Below, one piece after another: positions 46,670 through 57,240 of a stretch of DNA of 64,000 nucleotides (position 1 is its first letter; each line of letters opens with the position of its first letter). The position numbers and the translations under genes were made by a program. The notes under the pieces were generated by a model that saw only the letters and a program-made list of their open reading frames with translations, was not told the origin of the DNA and did not search any database. Origin of the DNA: Cytospora piceicola (taxonomy: Eukaryota > Ascomycota > Sordariomycetes > Diaporthales > Cytosporaceae); contig JALQBC010000002.1 in NCBI GenBank assembly GCA_023375675.1, positions 1,674,001-1,738,000 of the forward strand, in the 5' to 3' direction.

Positions 46670-47837
46670 GGTTGAAGTCTCCCCTTCGCTCCTCCCAATC
46701 AATCCCATCCTCCCCTTTTTTCCCACCCCCTTACCATTTCGCCTCTCTTTTTCCTCCTCGAAGCCCGCTCCTTGCATACCAAAACACTTTAATCCAACCC
46801 TTTGCCCGGTTTCACCTTCCACTCATTCTCTCTCTTTTCTCTCTTTCCTCTCGTCCTTCCAACTTCACCTTCTTTCATTCACGACACTCGCTATTGTCCA
46901 TAATTCCCCAAGGCGAAAGAAATATAAAAAAGACCACTCGTGTTACTCGTGTAGTGTAATCTTTTTGCTCACCTTTCGATCTCACCAATTCCTCTCGAAT
47001 TCCGAATCTCAAACCTCACTGGAATTCAACAGATCTCAGTTTAGGTAAGTCTTGGTCAATCTGTTTATCATCGTTGGGGGGCACTAGCAACTGCCTTCGG
47101 TGATCTCGTTGCTCCCTCCCTTCTGTTGCACCTGCCTACCTGCCACTGTTTTGTTTTGTTTGTTCCGCGTTGGGTTTGGCTCGGATTGGATTGGATTGGA
47201 CCTGGATTGGACCTGGATTGGACCGGACTGGATTGGACAAAGGTTGTTGGCTCTACTCTCAACGGCTGGGAACGACGACCTAACAGCAACAACAACACCT
47301 CGACTACTCGACATCGGAAAACCGAACTGCAACTGCTGCCATTGGATTAACGTGGCTTCCCAACGTTTCCGCATCTGCGTTAAGTCGACCGGCCTGACTC
47401 GCACAAGGCTTTTGATCGGGGAAGAGACATCAAACATCAATTGGAAAGAAGCCGTTTGTGATTGTTTGGCACTTAGCTCTCTTCTAGCTGGATCAATAGC
47501 CCGCCATTGTCTTTGATCCCAGCCAACACCAGCCCGAAAGCTTTTGGACAACACAAACACAAACACAAATCATCTCTAAGTTGGATTCTGGCCTTCGATT
47601 CTCAGCTCTGCAACCTGAGCTCGTTCAACCGGTTCGACACCGCGCAGTAATCATCAGCAAACATCTTTCTACTATTAACTGGACCGTCAAACCAATCATA
47701 ACTTGCCATCCATTCCGATTCGAGCCTGCGGACATCTCTTGTTGTTTTTCAACCCAATTCGATACAACAGACGAGACTGATATACACGGAAAACCACGAG
47801 TTCACCGTTGCTAACACTTCGACCAGAAGCAGCAAAA
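46670..47837 (+). promoter_or_regulatory. Probable long 5' leader of ecm33 with a leader intron
   Basis: A pyrimidine-rich tract (about 46680-46870) typical of highly expressed fungal promoters is followed by CAGTTTAG|GTAAGT at 47044/47045, a textbook donor. A matching acceptor is GCTAACACTTCGACCAG ending at about 47826, just before the ATG at 47838. This suggests a leader intron of about 780 bp. Upstream ATGs inside it would be removed by splicing. This is inference from signals only. Confidence 0.5.
47183..47238. repeat. GGATTGGACCT tandem repeat in the ecm33 leader
   Basis: About five units of 5-11 bp built on GGATTGGA and GGATTGGACCT lie inside the proposed leader intron. All are AT/GC mixed, with no coding role. 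Confidence 0.8.
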
Positions 47838-49187
47838 ATGTTCTCCAAGCTGACCTTCTCTGCCATCGCGGCGGCCAGCCTGGCTTCTGGTATGTTGACC
47901 ACCCAACCTCAAGCTTGTTTGATCAATTCATTGACAGTAGCGATATAGCCGCTACAACTGCATCATGCACCCAGTCTACCTTCACAATCAGCACGGCTGC
48001 TCAGGCCACCGCCCTCGCAGACTGCAAAACCGTCTCCGGATCTATCCTGATTCCTGAGTCGTCCGACAACACACTCGACCTCTCCGGTCCCTCTACGATT
48101 GACGGTGACCTGACTGTGAAGAACAACCACAACATCATCACTCTCACTTCTACTTCCCTGGAGTCCATCACCGGAGCCTTCACCCTCCAGAACACCACCC
48201 TCCTGTCCACCCTGCAGATGGACGCTCTGACGGATGTTGGTTCCATCGACTGGACGTCCCTGAACGCCCTGAACGAGATCACCTTCACCAAGGGTGTTAG
48301 CTCCGCCGATTCCGTCGTCATTGCCGACACCTTCCTGCAGAACCTGGATGGTATTGACTTGGAGTCCACTGGCACCATCAACATCAACAACAACAAGCGT
48401 CTGACCAAGTTCGACACCTCCCTCAAGCACGTCTCCAAGCTCCTCAGCCTGCAGGCCAACGGTGTCTCCCTGAGCGTGTCTATGCCCAACCTGGTCTGGA
48501 TTGCCGAGATGACCCTTGCCAACGTCACCGAGTTCTCCGCTCCCTCGCTCGAGGTTGTCAACGGCTCTGCCCGATTCGACTCCAACTACTTCCAGAGCTT
48601 CTCTGCCCCCAACATGACCAAGACCGAGACTGGTGACATCTCCTTCATCAACAACGGCAAACTCACCAACATCTCCTTCCCTTCTCTCACCACGATTAGT
48701 GGAGGTCTGACCATCGTCAACAACACTCTCCTCGAGGAGATCAACGACTTCCCCCTCCTGAAGGAGGTTGGTGGTGCCATCAAGCTGGGTGGTAACTTCA
48801 GCGAGTAAGTTCTACTGCTACCATCTCATAATCCCTCAAGACCATATGCTGACTGACATTTCTTGCAGCGTTGCGTTCCCCAAGCTTGGTGACGTCAAGG
48901 GTACCTTTGAGCTGTCTTCCACCAACGACATCGGCGACTCTTGCACCGACCTGAAGAAGGATGCTCCCGACTCCCAGGGAGGCAACGGCAACATCCAGGG
49001 CAAGTTCACTTGCACCTCCAACAACAAGGATGCCAACACTGGAAGCACCAAGGGCGACACCACCACGAGCAGCAGCGGCAGCAGCAGCACCTCCTCCAGC
49101 AACTCTAGCAGCGCTGCTGTCAACGTGCACGTCAACTCTGCCGTCATCGGTCTCAGCTTTGTCGGTCTGCTGGCTCAGCTTCTGTAA
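47838..49187 (+). CDS. ecm33: GPI-anchored cell wall protein Ecm33/Sps2 family
   Basis: A wall-organising glycoprotein linked to the plasma membrane or wall by a GPI anchor. Exons 47838-47889, 47949-48804 and 48869-49187 with introns of 59 and 64 bp give 408 residues. It has a signal peptide (MFSKLTFSAIAAASLAS), leucine-rich receptor-L-like repeats (for example SIDWTSLNALNEITFTKGVS), many N-glycosylation sites, a Cys pair near the end of the repeats, a Ser/Thr-rich stalk (SSSGSSSTSSSNSSSA) and a C-terminal hydrophobic GPI signal (SAVIGLSFVGLLAQLL). The first acceptor is ATATAG; the nearer TGACAG and AGTAG would meet a stop. Codon bias is strong (NNC), consistent with high expression. Confidence 0.95.
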
Positions 49188-49893
49188 GGTCTTTCCATTC
49201 ACGAATGGAGTGTCTGGGCAGCTATGATGTGGTATTTCAGAGGGTTAGGGTAAACACACTGGAGGCGTTCTTTCTTTTAAAACAATTCCCAGGATGATGA
49301 ATCTTTTCTGCGTCTCGAAGTCTCGTCTTTTAGCTCAGCAAGCAAGTCATCCACAGTTGCGCGGAACATGGAGTCTTTACGTACAGGGAAAAACCACATT
49401 AGACTAATAATTCCTCTTTCCAATCCGTTAAAATTATGGGTTCTCTAATGTGTCATGATGCAGCGCGTTCTGGTCTGCTTCTGGTCATGGAGAGGGGTTG
49501 GGGTCGAGTTTGAGTTTGGATGTGAACATAGAATACAGCATGTGATGGATAATTCCTCGAAGTGGTGGTAGTGACAGGAAACGATAAATGAAAATTGCTG
49601 GAAGGGACTGGCAAGTTGTTTTCAGATGGAGGACGGATTATCGGGTAAGGGGCTCAATGTGTTATAACAAGGTGCCCTTCCGGTCTCGTACATTTGGTTA
49701 TTATAGACGAATCCCAATCCAGCTCAATGGTCCCTTCCAACATGTCTTCACTCGTGGAATATATATGCTGCCTTTCTCAACGCCTATGTGAGGAGATCCA
49801 TGACACGAGCTACTGGTGTCTGAAATACAGATCTCACCATACTGATTCCTCATCAACACGGAAGTTCGACCCTACTTACGTATGCAGTCCCGC
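49188..49893. other. Convergent 3' spacer ecm33/SPF45
   Basis: Tail-to-tail region of about 700 bp. No gene supported. Confidence 0.55.
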
Positions 49894-51766
49894 TCAGCTG
49901 TACTCTCCCCTCTCAAACTTGTCGACGTCCCAGAACCTCGCCGCGATGGTATTCCCGTTGAACACACGGCCCTCGAGCGCGTTGACGGCCCTGAGCGCCG
50001 ACACCTGATCCGTAAACTTGATAAACACCTGCCGGCCCGCGACGTCGATGTACAGCCTCTCGACGCGGCCGTACTTGTCCCCGCACTCCTCGCCGATCTC
50101 CTGGCCGAGCCCGCCCTCGACCTCGGCCTGGAGGCCGTCCATGCCGTCGAGCATGTTCCGCAGGACGACGACCTCGCCCATGGCGCCGAACTTGCCCCTG
50201 TCCTCGTCGGCGGCGACGGAGGGGGCCGCGGCGCCGCCGACAATGCGGGCGCGGCCGCCCGGCTCCGCGAAGCCGCCGCCCTCGGCGTCGGGGCGCCTCC
50301 GGCGCCGCTCGACGCGCACCTGCAGCGGGTCGACGATGCCGGACTGCCGGGCCCCCAGCCCGCTGCCGGCCGTCCACCCGTACTTGCTCATCAGCCGCTG
50401 GGCGAAGCCCTTCTGGCCTGGGCGGTTGGCGCGTGGGGCGGAGGCGGGGTCGTCGTCGTTGTTGTTGTTGTTGCTGTCGCCTGCGCCGAGGCCTGGGGCT
50501 GGTGGGAGGTCGACGTTGTCTACGTCCATGTCGTCGTCGTCGTCGTCTATGTCTTGCGGTTGTTGAGGGGGTGGCGGGGGTGCTTCGTAGCGGACCGGTG
50601 CCCGGGCGATGGTCGCCCCGCCGGCTGGTTCTTCCGGCGGCGGGGGAGGCGGCGGTGTGGGCGAGGTCGTGGGCGGTGCAGCGGCCATGCCTGACAGCGC
50701 GAGGCGGCGGGCGAAGACGTCGTCGCCTGTTGCGTCGTTGGGTACCGGGGCGGCGGGTTGCGGTGGTGGAGGACGTACTGCTTGGGCCTGTGGCGACGTC
50801 GGCGGCGGCGGTGCGAAGGAGTAGTCTCCTGGGGGGGCGAACTGGTCTGTAGGAAGGGGGAAGGTTATGGTTAGTTTAATGTATAGGCCAGGAAAGGAGA
50901 AGCAGAAAGAGAGGGGGAAAAAAGCACAGAGAGGGAAAACATACTGCCCATAGCCGGCCTCTCGTCCTCCCCCTCGGAGTCCTCGTCGCTCTCGTCATAA
51001 CTCCCCTTCCTCCTCCGCCGGTGCGCGTACAGCACCGACTTCCACTCCTGCACCTCGCGCACCCGCTCGTCGCTCCGCAGGTACTCGTCGACGTTTGTGG
51101 GGCGCGACGGGTCGTAGACCTCGTCCCAGTCGGTGCCGCGCCGGTCGTCGTAGTCCGAGTGCCTGGTCTTCTTCTTCTTGGCCCGGCGCCCGCCGCGCTG
51201 CCGCTTCTCCCCCGCCGCGCCGTAGATGTACTCGTCCTCCTCGGTGGCGGCCCAGTCGGCGAGGGTGGTGCGGTGCGGCTGGGCGGGGGGTGGTGGTGGC
51301 TGGGTCGGGCCTGAGGTGCCCGGGGAGGAGGTGGTGGAGGTGTCCTTGGACTCGGCGGGGTTGGCGGCGGTGGACGTGGCGGGGGCTTGGCTGGGAGGTG
51401 CCGGTATGGACTTGGGGAATGCTGGCCGGGCTGGTTTCTTTTGGTTTATCTGTGGTCGGCGTATGGGTTGGAAGCGCAAGGCTGTGTGTGGGTGAGGAGG
51501 GACCATGTGTTAGTTAGGCCTGAAATCGCGACGAAAGCGTCCGGCAAGAGAGATCTCAGCAGGCTCCTGCTGAGGATGGGATATCAACCCGCTCTTGACG
51601 TACCTGAAATGGCATCCTTCTTGACCGGCGCGGCGTCGTCCTTCTCGCCATTGTCATAGACCACTGGTGCGCCGGACACGGTGGCTGAGGCGTCGGCTGT
51701 TGGGTTGAGTAGGTTCGCGTAGAGCGACATGCCGCCGCCTTTTGGGGGCGGTGGCGGGGCTGCCAT
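49894..51766 (-). CDS. Splicing factor SPF45 (RBM17): G-patch and UHM-type RRM
   Basis: A spliceosomal protein acting in 3' splice-site choice. Exons 51604-51766, 50945-51481 and 49894-50846 with introns of 122 and 98 bp (TAACTAAC-type branch sites) give 550 residues. Landmarks are the family N-terminus MSLYANLL, the block RFQPIRRPQINQKK, an Asp/Glu-rich segment with DEYIYG, the motif TGDDVFARRLALS, a G-patch (GFAQRLMSKYGWTAGSGLGA, about 379-398) and a C-terminal U2AF-homology RRM (VVVLRNMLDGMDGLQAEVEG and VFIKFTDQVSALRAVNALEG, about 458-545). Long Pro and Asp/Asn runs (PPPPPPPEEP, DIDDDDDDMD, SNNNNNDDD) are inserted, making it longer than human SPF45 (about 400). With prp2 this is the second splicing factor in the window. 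Confidence 0.92.
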
Positions 51767-52402
51767 GTCGGCTTTATTGAAGAAAAGTGCTTGTTATAGA
51801 CTCTTTGAGGGGCAGAGAGCCATGGGTCTGGCCTGGCCAGCGAGAAGGTGGTTTGGTGAAGATTGAAAGTGGTTGTTGGAGGACGGGGATTTGGAAGTTG
51901 ACAGCCTCGCGGCGCAAGGCCATTTCCAGTCAGTTGGAGCTCAACCGGGTGGGGCTAAGCTTGGGTATAAGTCGCTGGCGACTTCGGCGATAACCACATT
52001 CAGAATGTGTTCTACAGATATCATTTTCAGTTGCAATGTATGTTTTTTCAAGCTCTGGCTAGTTCTTTTCCTTAGGTGTTGAACAGCTATGAACTTAAAA
52101 CTGAGAAGTGCTTCTTGGGCCCAAGCCACCATGTCACCTTCAGTCACATCTCATCATTCGGCAGTAAAGTATTTCACGGAATAGAAGTTGAACCACCTCG
52201 TTCACTAGATTTGTGATCAATACCGCGATATGAGATACATTAAGACACATCAATCACTCATCCCCTCAAATTTTAGTCAAGCTTTGCCGTGGTGAAGGAA
52301 CGTCCGTAGCCCGAATACAATATCCTCCAACAGCTCAGTACAGTGACACGTTTGATACTTCTCATAAAGGCCAAACTTGAATATGAATGAAGAGCCTGCT
52401 CC
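51767..52402. other. Spacer upstream of SPF45
   Basis: Promoter of the SPF45 gene and 3' end of the dot5 gene. No gene seen. Confidence 0.5.
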
Positions 52403-53341
52403 TCACTTCTTCTCTTCAGTTTCCTCATCTTTGGTCTCCCCGTCCTTGGTCTCCCCGTCCTTGGTCTCCCCGTCCTTGGCCTTCTCATCCTTGGCCTCCT
52501 CAGCCTTGGCCTCCTCATCCTTGACCTCCTCGTCTTTAGCTTCCTCAGCTTTCTCCTCAGCTGAAGCACCATTCGGATTCTCTGCCTTCTTCTCCTCCTT
52601 CTTTTCTTCCTTCTTTTCCTCCTTCTTTTCCTCCTCTTCCTCCTTCTCCTCGTCCTTCTCCTCCTCGTCCTTCTCCTCGTCCTCCTTCGTCTCCTCAGCA
52701 ACATCGCCGTTGGTGGCCTCTGATTCAACCAGCTTCTTCACAGCCGCCGCAGTTCCTGCAGGACTGCCCGGCTCAGCAAGAAGCACCTTACCCTTCTTGT
52801 CCACGACAAAGACGCCCCTCTGGGTGCTGCTAGGCGCCTTCTTCAGGCCAATGGCCTCGATCAAGCTGGCACTGGGGTCACACAGGAGCGGGTAGGGAAG
52901 CTTCTGCTTCTGCTTGAAGGTCGTGTTGCTCTTGGGCGAGTCCCGCGAGAGACCATAGATGGCGAGGCCACCTGCAGTGAGGGGCTCGTACGCGTCCCGG
53001 AAAAGACAGGCCTGGTTGGTACACCCAGGGGTGGAGGCCTTGGGGTACGTGAAGAGCACGACTCCGGAGCCGGACTTCTCCACGAGCGAGGCGAGGGTGG
53101 TGCTGGTGCCGTCGTTGAGGGTCACCTTGCCACCGAAGGCCGCGAGGTCGATGGTATCGCCGACCTCGGGCTTCTTCGCAGCCTTGGCGCCATTGGGCTT
53201 TGGGGCGGCGGCCTCGGGCTTCCCCTTGACGGCCTTCTTGACCTTTGCGGCAGCCTTGGTCACCTTGGACTGCTTCTTGGCTGGCGGCTCTGGGGCTGGC
53301 GCCGGAGCGGGAGCCTTGCGCTTGCGGAGCTCAACGGGCAT
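52403..53341 (-). CDS. dot5: Nuclear thiol peroxidase, Dot5/PrxQ-type peroxiredoxin with acidic repeat tail
   Basis: Reduces hydrogen and alkyl hydroperoxides with thioredoxin. The single exon gives 312 residues. The Lys/Ala/Pro-rich N-terminus (RKRKAPAPAPAPEPPAKKQ, KVKKAVKGK) suits nuclear targeting. The AhpC/TSA core (about 57-205) has the peroxidatic Cys107 and, five residues on, Cys112 in STPGCTNQACLFRD, as in PrxQ/Bcp/Dot5 atypical 2-Cys enzymes. The remaining 100 residues are a Lys/Glu-rich tail with tandem EEKKEEKKEEKKEEKK and DGETKDGETKDGETK units, encoded by nearly identical 12- and 18-bp DNA repeats. Such a tail is not in yeast Dot5 (215 residues). The catalytic core is intact. Confidence 0.92.
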   Translation of the reverse strand: MPVELRKRKAPAPAPAPEPPAKKQSKVTKAAAKVKKAVKGKPEAAAPKPNGAKAAKKPEVGDTIDLAAFGGKVTLNDGTSTTLASLVEKSGSGVVLFTYPKASTPGCTNQACLFRDAYEPLTAGGLAIYGLSRDSPKSNTTFKQKQKLPYPLLCDPSASLIEAIGLKKAPSSTQRGVFVVDKKGKVLLAEPGSPAGTAAAVKKLVESEATNGDVAEETKEDEEKDEEEKDEEKEEEEEKKEEKKEEKKEEKKAENPNGASAEEKAEEAKDEEVKDEEAKAEEAKDEKAKDGETKDGETKDGETKDEETEEKK

Positions 53342-54472
53342 TTTGAGGTTGGGGCGTGAGGAACTTGGGTGGTGTCAGTTTGGAAATTTCTTTTTCACGT
53401 GGTAATGACATTCATCTGATGCGGGCAAGGCCAGAATCAAATATGATGAAAGAGTCGGAAAACCTACGTTGGGCAGATAATTGGTGAAACAGATGAAGTG
53501 CCGTGTTGCCGGCTGAAAACAAGGAGGATACGGGATTGTAGTCGCGTATAGAGTGCAACCGGGAGGTCGTTGGTGCAATTGTATTTGGGCAATGGCTGAG
53601 GGAGCTGTAGAAGAGAAGAAGAGAGAGGAGAGGAGGACAGAAAGGACGGAACAAACACAAAGTGGGTGGGAAGAGGGAGATATGGGAGGTCAAAAGGCAA
53701 GGCGAGGTAGGATGGATGTCGTCTTGGGTAAGCTCCAGCCAATGAGGAGTTGGGCATGGGGGGAGCTTCTCACACTATCATCCATCAAGAAGTTCCGGCT
53801 CAGGGGCGCCCATTTTCTCAGCATTTTCCCCAGCTCGGCCCCAAATTTCTGGTAAGGCTCAACAACCCGTTGCACCAACATCATCATCATGCGAGATCCG
53901 AGAGGGCCATGTCTCCTGGCCTCTGGAAAAACAATGGCTTGGACCGTGCAGGCTTGTTAACGCCGACCGACCTTCACCGGTTTGACTCGGTCCTCATCAC
54001 TTGCGAGTTTGTCAAATTGATCTCACATCCAAGAGTTTCCTGCTACAGAGGAGAGGAGATAGAAAGGGTCTGACTCCCGCAAATAGGATGGGGGGGACAG
54101 CGAATGATGCATCTTTTACGGTCAATTGTCATTTTCGCGTTAGATATTAAACCGGCTGGAAAACCCAGCTACGAGAGGAGTCGCCTGACTGTTTTTAGAA
54201 GATGGAGGGAGGGTGTGTGCTCCCCAACCTTCGAAATCTTGAAATGCGAGTGTGAAGCTCAGACCAACTTGATCTCATTTGGAAGCATTGACGTTGCCAA
54301 CCTTGCCCGGTCGTCTTATATCCGTCGGCAAAACCCCGGGCCGTGCCGGTCACATCCCCCAGCCAATCACATCGCTCCTCCTTGGCGACTGCCATGGACA
54401 TGAGGCTCGGGGGCCGACTTGCCTGTTGATATCGACGACGACAACCCTACAGTAATCATTGAAGCTGACAAC
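53342..54472. promoter_or_regulatory. Divergent promoter region dot5 / complex I subunit
   Basis: About 1.1 kb with no gene. A CCAAT box (GCCAATGAGG at about 53738-53747) lies in it. Confidence 0.5.
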
Positions 54473-55223
54473 ATGGCATCCAAGGCCGTGGCAAAGGCCA
54501 CCGCTGGTGGCGTGATGAAACTATCACAGGTAAGCTGCCCACAGGGTTGCCAAACACCATCGTAGTCCCCGCTTATCGCATCACCACCGCTGACATCCAC
54601 CCTCTTACACCACCTCCAGAAATACACCCTCCAGTCGTCCGGCATCTGGGAACGAATCCGCCGCTCCCTCGCCATCGACCCCAACCGCTCCAACGGCGTA
54701 CCCCTTAACCCGTACTTCCGCTGGCCCACGCCCGGCGGCCTAGACCCCCTGTCCTACGACGACCCCGTGACCGCGCCCGCGGGCGACATCGCCGACAACC
54801 CCTACTGGAAGCGCGACACGCGGCGCAGCTACCCCCGCATGAGCGTCGTCGGCCAGGCGGACGCCGTCGCGCTGCTGACGGTCGGCAACGCCGCCAGCCC
54901 CAAGGTCGAGCTCGTTGGCGAGGAGGGGTCCAAGGCACTCGTGGCGGCCGAGGCCGAGGGCCAGGAGAAGGGCCTGGCGAGGGCGTTCGAGGACAAGGGC
55001 GCCGGCCTCGCGAGGGAGCTGCTCGTCGACGGCATGCCGCCGCTGCCGAGCGGGCAGAGCCTCAAGTCGGGGCAGTGGGATGTTCATCCTTGGGAGTTGA
55101 ACGAGGACCAGAGTTACCCGGACAAGTAAGTGGAGCCATGGCTGGGGAGAGCGGAGCTGTTTATGAATCGGGTGCTAACTATCTATTTTGCCAACTAGGT
55201 ACCCTTGCCGGACGTTCCAGTGA
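54473..55223 (+). CDS. NADH:ubiquinone oxidoreductase 21-kDa subunit (NUO-21.3 type)
   Basis: Supernumerary subunit of mitochondrial respiratory complex I. Exons 54473-54529, 54620-55125 and 55199-55223 with introns of 90 and 73 bp give 195 residues. Conserved stretches are YTLQSSGIWERIRRSLAIDP, NRSNGVPLNPYFRWPTPGG, YDDPVTAPAGDIADNPYWKR and the C-terminus DQSYPDKYPCRTFQ. The last eight residues (YPCRTFQ and a split codon) come from a tiny third exon, easily missed. I recall the family from Neurospora crassa as one of the 21.3-kDa subunits; which letter (a or b) is not certain. The second exon is very GC-rich. Confidence 0.88.
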
Positions 55224-55922
55224 TTGGGAACTCACGAGGCGGGCGACGGATGATTGTACGGGTTATGAACATATGGAACCAAAGATGAAATGGCATGGGC
55301 GTTTACCTTATACACTTGGTGACATTTTACAACTACACAGTACCGTCGTCCGTGATCACCGTAGAAGGGTCTGAGTCAAATAAATCAAGCATTCTGACTG
55401 CAGTACTTTGCAATCCTCTGACTCAAGAAAGCTGCTCAGACAGCCGTCTCCTGAACTGTTCAGTGGAATATTCCAAGCTTGCAATACACGCCCTGGACCC
55501 TTTTCCCAACCGTATAGTAGCAATGTACCAGTCGTATTATCTGCTAATATTGTTGCCACTGTCGAGTACCTATTGTTTCTAGGTGTTAATTAGTCAGGAC
55601 ATCAGGAACATACGGACCACACGCGCCAAATGTACTTACAGGTTTTCAACTCTCCTCAGCGGATACGTTCTACTAGGTCATCGTATGCCTCTCCCACTTC
55701 TGGTAGGTTCGGCCGCCTAAGATTTCAGATGACCACCGCTCCTCCGTTGCTGGACTCTGGGAATTTCTGGGCTGGCACAAAGCTGCGAGGCATGGTTGCT
55801 CGGGAGATCCACCATCGAACCCCATATTCCCATGTAGGCACATGCTGAGGCTGTCTCCGTGAGACGGCTCGTTCGTAGGGATTGGCCCCGTACACACGGG
55901 GAACTCTTCCCGTAGGGCCATC
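55224..55922. other. Convergent 3' spacer
   Basis: About 700 bp with no gene between the complex I subunit and lto1. Confidence 0.55.
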
Positions 55923-56492
55923 TCAGAAGCTCACGGCCTCCTTGGAAGACGTAGCCGCAGATGACGAGGGCTGGCTACCACCAGCACCACCAGCACCACC
56001 AGCGCGGCCACCCTTGGCCGCATCACCCTCCTTGGTGGCGGCATGAGAACCGGCGGCATCCTCCCCGAGTTGCCTCTCAATTACCCTAGCCTTCCCCTGC
56101 GCCCTCTTGACCCGATCGTCGAAGTCGTTAACCGCCTCGTCCGTGTTCTCGGTCGACAAGGTATCCGGCTCGACCAGGGCGTGGAGGGTGACGATGTTCT
56201 TCTCCAGCCTCGCACCGCCGCTACTCAGAACAGGCAATCTCTCTTCCTCCCCGGAGGCGGGAGCTCCAGCTGCTGAGCCCTGTTGGTGGGAAGGGAGTCT
56301 GTTCGCCCAGACAATGGACCTGGCGTTGAGCCGGCCTGCTTCGACAAACTTTTCAAACCCCTTCTCGATGCCGAACGCGCGACCCTCGATGCGCCCGGCA
56401 CGGTCACCATCTGCGACGCCCAGTTCGTAGCCTTCGTTGTAGTAATCGTCCTCCAGGTTGAGGAGGTTGTCGAAGGCGTCGTTGGCAGACAT
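55923..56492 (-). CDS. lto1: Lto1 (ORAOV1) homologue, Yae1-domain adaptor
   Basis: Partner of Yae1 in the adaptor that brings the cytosolic Fe-S machinery (CIA) to the ABC protein Rli1/ABCE1, needed for ribosome recycling. The single exon gives 189 residues. The N-terminal Essential-protein-Yae1 domain (about 6-66) shows the deca-GX3 pattern: GYELGVADGDRAGRIEGRAF, then GIEKGFEKFVEAGRLNARS. The C-terminal half is Gly/Ala/Ser-rich and probably disordered. It ends VSF, close to the C-terminal [LIM]-[DES]-[WF] tripeptide by which CIA clients and adaptors dock. It is divergent from eIF2B beta, with about 750 bp between them. Confidence 0.9.
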   Translation of the reverse strand: MSANDAFDNLLNLEDDYYNEGYELGVADGDRAGRIEGRAFGIEKGFEKFVEAGRLNARSIVWANRLPSHQQGSAAGAPASGEEERLPVLSSGGARLEKNIVTLHALVEPDTLSTENTDEAVNDFDDRVKRAQGKARVIERQLGEDAAGSHAATKEGDAAKGGRAGGAGGAGGSQPSSSAATSSKEAVSF

Positions 56493-57240
56493 TTTGGGCT
56501 GAGTTGCGTGAGTGAGTCAGAGGTCTGATTGATCGATCAAGGTTGGCGTTGTCTATCGTGACAGGCACTTGATATACCAATAGGAGTTGCTGACTGAGAT
56601 TTTTGTGAGTTCCGAGGGGATTGTTTGGTATTAATGTTGTGAATTCTCTTCTTCAGAGGTTTGAGAATCTCATCCAGGATACTCCGGGATTCACGGAGAC
56701 GGTCGACGGTAGCCGGCCCGAATCTCGGCACCGTACTCGGCAGCCCCCAACTTCCTCTTGGATGTTGGCCCATGTGAGATGTGAGATGTGAGCAGGTGAG
56801 TTATGGTAGACATTGGTTCACATTAGTAGCAATCTAGCTCAGTACCTTGGATACACAATACAGTTCGACACGAATCACTCGTGTTTAATATGCACCCTCA
56901 ATTATACTACCTACCTAGGTAGGTATGTACAGGGCGACCTCGACGATGAGGCTGCTGAGTCAGCTGTGTGTACATAACATAATTGTGCCCCACTAAGCTT
57001 TTGCGAGGTGCTTGAGAGCTCCGGCATCTTCTTTCTGGTTGACTCACCTAACAAAGCACCAAATACTATTGTTAGTCGCAAAGCTGCTGCTCCCCGCCCG
57101 CAGTCCACCTCTTTAACGATCGCACTCGGTTCAAGGCGGAGAAAATACAGTTGATTCTGTTTCTTCAACCTACACTTTCGAGAGCCACATCGCTACTGAA
57201 CTCGAAGACTTTACTCGTACATTTCGGACGACTCCCCACC
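56493..57240. promoter_or_regulatory. Divergent promoter lto1 / eIF2B beta
   Basis: Shared upstream region with a TACCTACCTAGGTAGGTATG palindrome at 56909-56928, about 420 bp from one start and 310 bp from the other. No gene. Confidence 0.55.

Larger units (their letters stand above)
42134..47837. other. 5.7-kb gene-free region upstream of ecm33
   Basis: I read both strands and found no family resemblance in any open frame; the longest are 60-225 codons with poor context. It contains (GCCT)n at 43181-43213, a run of about a dozen G near 44516-44527, (GAC)n at 46042-46061, palindromes at 45191-45212 and 46438-46468, a pyrimidine-rich leader (about 46670-46870), and the 11-bp tandem repeat at 47183-47238. 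The right 1.2 kb is probably the ecm33 5' leader. A non-coding RNA is possible but I cannot show one. Confidence 0.5.
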
